The translations under genes were made by a program, and so were the position numbers. This document shows positions 49,207-64,000 of a DNA stretch of 64,000 nt, in pieces. The DNA comes from Glandiceps talaboti. Lineage: Eukaryota; Hemichordata; Enteropneusta; Spengelidae. The notes below the pieces were generated by a model, which searched no databases, was not told the DNA's origin, and saw only the letters and a program-made list of their open reading frames with translations. Where the stretch lies: the NCBI RefSeq assembly GCF_964340395.1, contig NC_135555.1, positions 1,766,001 through 1,830,000 on the forward strand. Direction: 5' to 3'. Every line of letters starts with the position of its first letter. Within the stretch, counting starts at the first letter, position 1.

Positions 49207-52200
49207 ATCATAATGAAAGTACATGCATCCTGAATTGACCGTCAAACATAAATAAAATTAGATATTAAAAGAATACCGTAAATATAACAGTGAATACAAG
49301 CAACTGTGAGATTTTTGTAATATAATATAATATCACACAAAACCTAACAAACAACAAAGCTAATTCCTTGAAATAGTTTCTAGTTTTAAATTGAAGCTGT
49401 GGCGTCATAGAACTATACTTCCGGGTTGTCTTAGAATGTAGTATATATATGAAGCACTTTTTGACATTTCACTTTACTAGGGAGATTTCAAATCAATACT
49501 GCAAAACATCAACGAACAATTTCACAATTCATTCATTTTCAGTGTCTTGTTCTAAAGACTGTTTTCCTACCTTTTATTGTGTTCTTCTATGATCGCACAT
49601 CAACTATATCACAAGAATAATAGGACTCGAGCCTGCGCAAACCAGTCCTCAAACAGTTGTTTACAAAAATGGTATGAGCTGCAGCCTTTTCCCCTAGACA
49701 CTCTTAAGTGCCGCAAACCAGAAGTACTATTAACCAGAATATATATGGGGATAAACTGCGATTGGATTGCCGTAAATTTTTAAAAATATAAATGATTGTG
49801 TAGGAATGAAAGTAAAAGTAGACAGTTCCGTGCAAATATAAAAATGAAAGAAGTAGATTGGCATCAGAAATGAGTCATGTAGGGACACAGACAAAATTCC
49901 ACGAACTCATACATATTCATGAGGGAATTCCCCTCGACGTATTTGTTTTACGATGACGTCATACACTTTTTGGCTCATGGGAATTCACAGACTTACATTC
50001 GAAAATTTGCAATTGGTCGGTGGCCATGGATAGTTGTTGGTTTAGGGTAAGGGGAGTATGATTTTTAACAAAGCATTTACTTAAAAATTTAGATCGGTCT
50101 TTTAACACTTGTGGTATTATGAGCTCAATTTTATGAGCATCTCGTAGTAATACCCCCGTGTAAATCCATCCTTTCAACAGATCGTCGGTGATGGTCCAAA
50201 ATAGTGCCGAAATTCCCCCTTGCCTTGTATTGCACATGCGAGACATAGTCAAGGTAAAAAACCCGAATACCAAATTGAGGCCACTGTTTGTTTGTTTGTG
50301 TCGTTGTACAGTTGTACTGACTATTTATCAGCGTCCTCTACACTTACTGGCAGAAATATATATTAAACGGTAACTTTAGCAATCTTAGCGGTAACTTAAA
50401 GGTCCAGGATTTCAGATTACGGTAAAAATTAGTTTTTTCCATAAGTCTGCACTATTAAAATGTTGCTGCATTTTCTCTCCTCTGTGTTCCAGTTAGTCTG
50501 TAAGGTACGCCGTGACGGGGAGCCCTCAAACATCAGGCAACCCCTTCTGAGAGGAGGCCGGTGAGGGCGAAACGTCACGACGTATCTTACAGTCTATGTT
50601 CCTGTCTCCCCGCGCTAAAATCTGTTTCATGACTTTGTTCAAAATTACGATATTTGCCGAATATTTTCACTCTGATCAGGGAATAATTATTGAATACTAT
50701 TTACACCGCAGTCTCACTTTGATTTGGACAAGGCAGAAATATCAGTTAGATCGAACACAAATAATTTCAAATGATAATTTGTGGTAAAGTAGGACAAATA
50801 AACAATAATGCATATATACCACAGTTTGCAATGTTTTGCAAATCCAAAGCTTTGGTTTAAAAACTTCAACTTTATAGTTCTCCGTATAATTATTTACAGT
50901 GACTCGTTTGTGTTTTCCTTGTCCTCTCCATGGACCCTTTCCTATTGTAGACAGTCTTCTGGATCCGTTATATAGTTAGCATTACATACATTTATGGGTC
51001 TTATTATATTTCATGAGTGATACTGTAACATAGGAAATGGTTTAACTTCGAGTGTTCATCAATTTCTTAGCTTTATTAACGACACGCTTATGCCAGTTAC
51101 ATGTATAACACGTTAAAGTGACTACAAACTTATAAAAAGCCATTCATTGGCTGAATACATATGAACTGCGGAATTCTACCAAAAACTCTACCCCAAATTT
51201 ATTAGATTTGAGATAAATATCCCAACGGCTACTTCCACGAGATTCGCCGTCCTCAGTGATGGTACTGATAGAAAACCAACGTACCGAATGAACTTAAAAC
51301 GGCAGATCACAGCAATCAAGCCCTAAACAGGACTTCAACTAGATTGATATCATTTAGTTATAAGAATAAAGAGTATAAAGAACAAAGAACTTATAAATGT
51401 TTTCCATTTATAAGTTCTTTGTTGCATCGATGTATATACTTACTAGTGATTATTTCAAAAAGCGTGTACTAATATCTATACCATTAGAGTATACGCGGGA
51501 AGCTCTGCTTATAAAAATATCTAATATCCCACCATTTTATCCATTCCTTTTCATCAAACAGGTAGTTTGAAGTAAAATTATCTCTTGTATTATTTTAATG
51601 TACTCAATTTAATATTTTAGTAAAACCTGGTGATGAGCCTAGCCTGGAACCCATGCATACTGCAGGACTTAACGTGTTCTGTCATTTGTTTTGAATAACA
51701 TACCTTCGTTAAAATGAAGGATAAATTTAAACTTGAATTGTGCAGGATGTGGTGAATGCTGTTACGAACTCACAGTAAATAGCAGTGGCAAACCAGTTTA
51801 AAAGGTTGCCGTGTTAATGTTCACTCCAAATACGTCATATATCTGTTTTAAGTATTAGGAAGAGTTTGGAAGATGACCGTATACAGTGAAAACGAATCAA
51901 AACAAAACAAAACAAAACAAAACAAAAACAAAAGAAAAATCAGCCCCAAAATGATAAAAACAACAACAAAAACCTAATATAAGCAACAAGTCAGCTAAGA
52001 TCGAATCTATAAATGGAATGAAGCAAATCAAGTCGTGAAATGAGTTCAAATAACTATTCAAGCAAGAATTATATAGTTACATTACAACATCCTCAAAATA
52101 TATAAAAAGTTAAATTCTTATTCCTTATGATATACATGTATGCACTTAATATCCACGTCATATTTAAAAATAGAAGTTTTAAATTAACAAACTGGTTTGA

Positions 52201-52570
52201 AATTAATATAATGCAACCATCTTTTACATAACATAACGATGGTATATCTGATTTTATATACATCTCTATTAATTAAATCAGTCAAACAAGTCGCATATGA
52301 TTCTGATAAAATCACCAATTAACTCTCTAAAGTAGGACGCAGTTAATGGGTCAAAGAAGCTCATGACAATTGTTCATTATGATCTACGTAAATAACACAG
52401 TTTGATGCGCATTTAAAGAAAAGGGGTTAAGAGAGAGGGAGGGGTGTCTCAGGAATATAAATCATTACAAAGTTGCAAGGATGACACTTGATTTTAAAAT
52501 AATATATTAAACTGATTTTTTCTTGGAGGAGTCTCTTCATCGCACTTTATTTAAAATAGCGCCAATGGTG
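49207..52570. other. intergenic between the LINE and gene B
   Basis: No gene found. It contains a hairpin-forming segment at 50495-50597 and an AAAAC-type tract at 51898-51935. Small open frames show no known motif. Confidence 0.6.
50495..50597. repeat. hairpin-forming repeat end with GAAACGTC motif
   Basis: GTCTGTAAGGTACGCCGTGACG near 50495-50517 pairs with CGTCACGACGTATCTTACAGTC near 50574-50596 (three mismatches). The loop contains GAGGCCGGTGAGGGCGAAAC. GGTGAG-CGAAAC followed by GTC recalls the terminal motifs of Penelope-like elements, including degenerate hammerhead cores, but no coding part is nearby. Confidence 0.45.
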
Positions 52571-53368
52571 TTGTAGCACAACTGTACAGATTTTAAAAGT
52601 GTTCATCCATAACTGATCGATGCTAGGTATAAGTGTCCATTTTCTGAATGTTTACTCAGTTGCCTATCCAGCACTGTTGTTATCTTCGCAATATACGCGA
52701 TCATTTCGCTGTTGCTATGGGCGTGGTCATGTTGCTAGCCATATTTGCATACATTTTAAAAATGTTTCTTCACTATTTTTGTGAAATACACCATCGTTTG
52801 GCTGTGCTATGGGCGTGGTCATGGCTGCTAAGGCCAATTGTTCCAAAATCTTTTCAACAAAATCTACAGAATAACACTTCTAGGAACATCTCACCAAATT
52901 TCCGCCTCATTGACCAAGAACATTTTAAGGTATAAGTTTTTTGAAACCAATATTAACATTTTCCCACCCAATTTGCATATTGCTGATGTGATCATTATAT
53001 ATTTAATATTTCTTCATGTATACACATCCAGAAGCATCCCCATTAAATTTCAGCCCAAACTGCTCTGTAGTTTTGGAATTAAAGATTTTTGACCAAAAAG
53101 ACACATTTTTAGATCTAATTTGCATATCACTGACTGAATCATCATGTCATGAACAATACTCAATCTAAACAGCTCTGAGAAAGTTCCCACAAAATGTCCG
53201 ACTAATCTACACTGTAGATTTTGACTTTAAGGTCTTTGACCAAAAATCACATTTCTGGACCCAAATCACACATGGTAAGATTACATTGATTTTAACAACT
53301 TCCCAACTAGACACCCAAGGTAATGCACCCATCAAATATCATGGCAATCGGTCCAGCGGTTGTTAACT

Positions 53369-53415
<47 letters not shown>

Positions 53416-53490
53416 CAAACAGGCAGACAGAGAGACAGACAGACAGACATATACTTTGCGATGCCGAAATCAGTTCAGTCGTGTTAAAAA
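52571..53490. mobile_element. non-autonomous DNA transposon, copy 2
   Basis: The left end TTGTAGCACAACTGTACAGA and the reverse complement of the right end, TTTTTAACACGACTGAACTG, form imperfect inverted termini. The 920-bp interior repeats its own phrases (GGGCGTGGTCATG twice, CATTTTTAGATC-type spacers) and carries a CA/ACAG microsatellite at 53373-53448. It is homologous over its right half to the copy in gene A's intron. Confidence 0.6.
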
Positions 53491-53620
53491 CCCAGCATTT
53501 GTAAACCTATTAAGAGTTGTGTTGGCTTGTAAACCAATTTTACATTGCTCGAAGCAATTGTTTACACCGTTCAATGTTTTCACGTGATACGAATATCTGC
53601 TGCTTTTGCAGTTGTTTAAT

Positions 53621-60303
<6,683 letters not shown>

Positions 60304-60531
60304 TTTCACGTTAACTGAAAATCACGTAGTATTTGTTCAGGTTGCAGTTACTAATGATACCGCTGTAAATTGCGATTCAAAAATTATTATTTCAATATAT
60401 TTTTGTTGGCCTTAGGCTTCATAAACATGGACGAATGACTGATTAAAATCAGTACATAAATATATTTACTAGCCTAAGGTATAAATAGCCTCCTATTTTC
60501 ATTAATCTATTATGACTTAAGATAATCATTT

Positions 60532-60534
<3 letters not shown>

Positions 60535-60572
<38 letters not shown>

Positions 60573-60720
60573 GCGTTTGTATGTGCATGCATGCATGCAT
60601 GCATGTGTACATATGTGTATGTGTATGTGTATGTGTGTGTATGTGTGTTTTGCGTTTGTATGTGCATGCATGCATGTGTATATGTGTGTGTTGTGTGTTT
60701 TGCGTTTGTACGTGCATGCA

Positions 60721-60760
<40 letters not shown>

Positions 60761-60819
60761 GCGTGTGTATGTGCATGCATATGTGTGTGTGTGTGTGTTT
60801 TGCGTGTGTATGTGCATGC

Positions 60820-60857
<38 letters not shown>
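60535..60857. repeat. (GT)n and ATGC-rich compound microsatellite
   Basis: Four or five cycles of a GT block followed by TTTGCGTTTGTATGTGCATG, so it is both a microsatellite and a higher-order repeat of about 70-100 bases. Confidence 0.95.
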
Positions 60858-60860
<3 letters not shown>

Positions 60861-61686
60861 TGGGTTTGGGGTACTTCAGATTTTGATGATGTCAAAAAAT
60901 GTACTCGCCCCCATACTGTAAGGTGATAAAACAAGGCTAGGAATAGTGTGCCCAAATGGTTTACTAGGAAATACAGTGTTAATTTGACCTTACATTAATC
61001 TTGACATACATTTCTATCGGAGAATGATTTGACACTAATATCATATAATTGACAATGACAATGTATTCCTTACAGAAGGAAATATACTTTGCTAAACACA
61101 TACAAACATACAGCCGATACCCTGTTGTGTGATAAACCTTAGGCTGATGACCGGGTCGATGTTAAGCGCATATAACTGTATATATTATTTAATGGAAATG
61201 ATAGTGAACAAGAACATTAAAATATACTTCAATTAAAAATTAGTTAAAAAATTGATATACTCAAAATTTCATGAACCTAAGATATGTGTTAAACTATGTG
61301 TTTGTAGTGTGAAATTAACTTCGAAAAGAAACATAAATTGTGATTGGTAAATGGGTTGTTTTCTCACTTCATAACGTGTTAGGATTTCGCGTACGTGTAA
61401 CTGGTACAAAGCAACTTCATATACTAAGGTATTAGTTTTTATCATTCCATTTAATGACACAACGAACTATCAATACCTAAACTACATTAACTGAGCAAAG
61501 GTTGCACACTAGGTCATACACTTCCGGGTTTGTTGTACAACCCGAAAAAATCTGTATTCCGGGGTGTATTGTTCTATATAGACTTCCAAGGCGATCCTAA
61601 TTCTTTGAAAATGTTATGTACCTTTATAGCTAAACTGAATTGCTTGATTCTAACCGAAAAGATCGATAGTAAATCATAGGACGTAC

Positions 61687-61765
61687 CTGAGTTACAGCTA
61701 AGAAGAGTTCCGTGGTCATATTCTACGAATTTATACAAACTATATACATATTCAGTAGGAACGGA
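61687..61765 (-). other. probable 5' UTR exon of gene B
   Basis: Donor CTCAG|GTACGT at 61687/61686 on the minus strand. The matching acceptor TGATTTTCAG ends at 60315, leaving 11 non-coding bases before the ATG at 60303. The upstream edge is estimated. A short frame through the exon is not needed for the protein. Confidence 0.5.
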
Positions 61766-61769
61766 TATA

Positions 61770-61781
61770 CGCATGCGCAAT
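61770..61781 (-). promoter_or_regulatory. NRF1-like promoter motif upstream of gene B
   Basis: TTGCGCATGCGT matches the NRF1 consensus closely and lies just upstream of the candidate UTR exon. ACTTCCGG, an ETS-type site, lies near 61521-61530 on the plus strand. TATA-less promoters of this kind are common for broadly expressed animal genes. It is inferred from motif and position. Confidence 0.45.
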
Positions 61782-62317
61782 GTACCCTGGAGGTCGGACA
61801 ACGTCAATCAGACGACTGGGTAACTTTAATAATAATTAAAGTGTTTGAGGTTCAAAATTTCACTTCGGGCGAATTTAAACGGTAGGAAAAATCTTTTATT
61901 TCGTATACTTTTTGAAATGGCAAACCTTCACTTCAAAATTTACACAGGGGCCAAACACATTTCTGTTCTGTTGACTTGGTAACTACTAAATAAGTAATAT
62001 GTAACGTATCACTACTTATCCGAATAAATTATGTTTTTACATGCGCGCGTGGGCAGCACTAGTAGTAAAGGGGGGGGGGGAACTGCGCGCACAATGTCCT
62101 TTGTGTTCTTGAGATTGCTACGGCACATGTCTGTCAACTCAGCAATGCTGGACCACTGCTACAACAAAGTGAAAAAATAATTCAATTTGGTGTTTATTAA
62201 TATTCAATCATGAATTGACACTTCAGAATCCAAAATTTATGAAAATACCTTATTTCCAGAGCCACTTATTTCCTTGAGGGGCAGTCCTTTTTGTCTTAAA
62301 ATTAAATACAGTATACA

Positions 62318-62608
62318 CGGATGCAAATTATGTCTCTGTATTGAGAAGAAAGGCGGCATTTAGGTTTATGTTACGTCTTTTTGACAGTCAAAATGTTCTG
62401 ATTAATCATGTTATTACTTGTGATGTATGGTTTGGTGGGCTTCAGGCCCACTGGTTGAAGATTTTACATTTTTTTTGTTTAAAATAATACCTTTTGTAAT
62501 ATTTTTCTGTTTGTATTTGTCTGTTATGTAAAATTTAAGCTGTCTTGTGGTATGGTTTTGTTCTTCTCTGGACTATGGGTATGTGATAAACTTTAAATAA
62601 TAATAATA
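62318..62608 (+). mobile_element. possible LINE 3' remnant with (AAT)n tail
   Basis: A 58-codon open tail contains VLRRKAAFRFMLRLFDSQ and NHVITCDVWFGGLQ, followed by a stop. A hairpin-forming GTGGGCTTCAGGCCCAC lies within it and a TAATAATAATAAT tail at the end. Size and layout fit the end of a LINE reading frame, but I do not recognise the family. Confidence 0.4.
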
Positions 62609-62648
62609 ATCAATAGGTAAGGTCTCAAATTTGCTTTCAATCGTAGCG

Positions 62649-62725
62649 AATGTATGTATGTATGTATGTATGTATGTATGTATGTATGTATGTATGTATG
62701 TATGTATGTATGTATGTATGTGTGT
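62649..62725. repeat. (ATGT)n microsatellite
   Basis: About 19 ATGT units between two retroelement remnants. Confidence 0.97.
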
Positions 62726-62756
62726 ATCAGCAACTCACGGAAGATCAGCAACTCAC

Positions 62757-63270
62757 GGAAATTTTCCAATACCAAAAGTACATCATACATTTTGCCGATT
62801 CAATTTTAAATATGCTGCTGTAAAACACTGGAACTCTCTTCCCCCTACTTTAAAGAATACCCATAATCGTCATGCATTCAAGACAAATCTAAAACACCAT
62901 ATTTTACATATTTGATTCATTTTTTCCTGTCTTCTGCCTTCCATTGTTGTTTCCTTAAGTTCAGTGCATAGTGTATTGTTCGCACTTCATTTAATTTGAT
63001 AAGTGTACGCTGTAACTGTATATATATATTTATATTTATTTATTAACTTAGGACCATGGACTAGATTAGTCCCTAGCGAACTATATCCATGGTCCTCACC
63101 AGGAATATTTTGCTCTTCTTTTTCTGTTTCCTTTTAGTATTAGTGTAATTATTAGCTGGAAGTAATATTGACAGAACTTTTACATGTAGCTTATTGACTC
63201 ATTTGCTTTTCCTGCTCCTCTTTTTTTTCTGTTATGTACCATTTGTACAATTTCTGGTGAAAAAAAATAT
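62757..63270 (+). mobile_element. 3' end of a second LINE family
   Basis: The C-terminal fragment YAAVKHWNSLPPTLKNTHN, then AFKTNLKHHILHI and a stop at about 62915, is the conserved end of LINE reverse-transcriptase proteins (compare [10 protein letters not shown] near 11.3 kb). The 3' UTR has a perfect 11-base-pair hairpin, AGGACCATGGA at 63050 with TCCATGGTCCT at 63086, and runs through an A-rich tail into the long ATGT array. Confidence 0.75.
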
Positions 63271-63273
63271 ATA

Positions 63274-63441
63274 CATGTATGTATGTATGTATGTATGTAT
63301 GTATGTATGTATGTATGTATGTATGTATGTATGTATGTATGTATGTATGTATGTATGTATGTATGTATGTATTGTATGTATGTATGTATGTATGTATGTA
63401 TGTATGTATGTATGTATGTATGTATGTATTGTATGTATGTA

Positions 63442-63492
<51 letters not shown>

Positions 63493-63536
63493 ATGTATGT
63501 ATGTATGTATGTATGTATGTATGTATGTATGTATGT
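63274..63536. repeat. (ATGT)n microsatellite, 260 bases
   Basis: ATGT units with three short interruptions and a GT block. It begins directly at the tail of the LINE remnant. Confidence 0.97.
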
Positions 63537-63539
63537 CAT

Positions 63540-64000
63540 GTATTCTCCGAAGCCCCACTACATATTCTAATGTAAATATGAGTGACCTGTGTTAAGGTCG
63601 GGGAGGCAGAGAGTTCCTAGAACTCATGCATGAGGTAGTTCGACGTGAATCCCCTATTACATGTACATGATTATGCCAAGTGACATTAGCAATTTGTTTT
63701 CCCACTCATTAGTTGTCCTTTTGGTGATGGTAAAGCAAGATACAAAATGAATTAAAAACAAAAAATAACCTCGTTTTGTTTTGTTTTTGTTTACATGAAA
63801 TAACTTATTGTGACACAATAAATATGAAGTTATCATCTCCATATAGTTATTATAATACTAATAGAGACTTATGTACTTGTAATGAATCACAATAGTATGT
63901 AGATAATATATAAAAATGAACGTCAAATTTCACACGTCTGATAAAAATCATTATGTGTACAAAAATTGAACTGTTGGTGGCTTTAATAGCTGTATTACAT
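63540..64000. other. intergenic, nothing recognised
   Basis: AT-rich sequence to the window edge with no motif or credible exon. Confidence 0.6.

Noticed and set aside
60449-60955. His/Thr or Val/Cys-rich frames
   Set aside because: Products of the GT/ATGC compound microsatellite.

Overview
This is animal nuclear DNA: AT-rich, intron-containing, and packed with microsatellites, minisatellites and retroelement remains. There are no bacterial operons, ribosome binding sites or rRNA. The gene set is a NIT-domain guanylyl cyclase, a CYP2-clan P450 and two macrodomain-RING-Deltex proteins. It suggests a marine invertebrate bilaterian (hemichordate, cephalochordate or lophotrochozoan type), but I cannot fix the phylum from the sequence. 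I recognise four host genes, all on the minus strand, and rebuilt each from splice sites whose phases agree and give an uninterrupted reading frame.

Layout. 0-7 kb: intergenic repeats (a tRNA-derived SINE at 2.43-2.80 kb, small minisatellites, two palindromes of AGGTCA half-sites). 7.07-19.97 kb: a five-exon membrane guanylyl cyclase with an N-terminal nitrate/nitrite-sensor (NIT) domain. Its 8.3-kb first intron cuts the catalytic domain and is largely transposon remains plus two minisatellites (22 x 81 bp and about 38 x 36 bp). 20-25.3 kb: intergenic DNA with long microsatellites. 25.33-27.78 kb: a three-coding-exon cytochrome P450 of 503 aa with a probable 5' UTR exon and TATA box near 28.5 kb. 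28.6-35 kb: no gene found. 35.08-45.16 kb and 53.62-60.30 kb: tandem paralogues, here called gene A (1847 aa) and gene B (959 aa). Both have eight coding exons with identical intron phases. 46.4-49.2 kb, between them and on the opposite strand: a 5'-truncated non-LTR retrotransposon with an open 840-codon endonuclease/reverse transcriptase frame. 61-64 kb: dead LINE 3' ends and tetranucleotide arrays.

The most striking system is the A/B pair. Each protein joins an RRM-like N-terminus, a disordered acidic or charged linker, an ADP-ribose-binding-type macrodomain, a RING finger and a Deltex C-terminal domain. In vertebrates the macrodomains (PARP9) and the RING-Deltex ubiquitin ligase (DTX3L) are in separate partner proteins. 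Here one chain carries both, which predicts a self-contained reader of ADP-ribosylation coupled to a ubiquitin ligase. Gene A differs from gene B mainly by an enlarged acidic exon holding twelve copies of a 16-residue repeat and four DIYSPS-like motifs.
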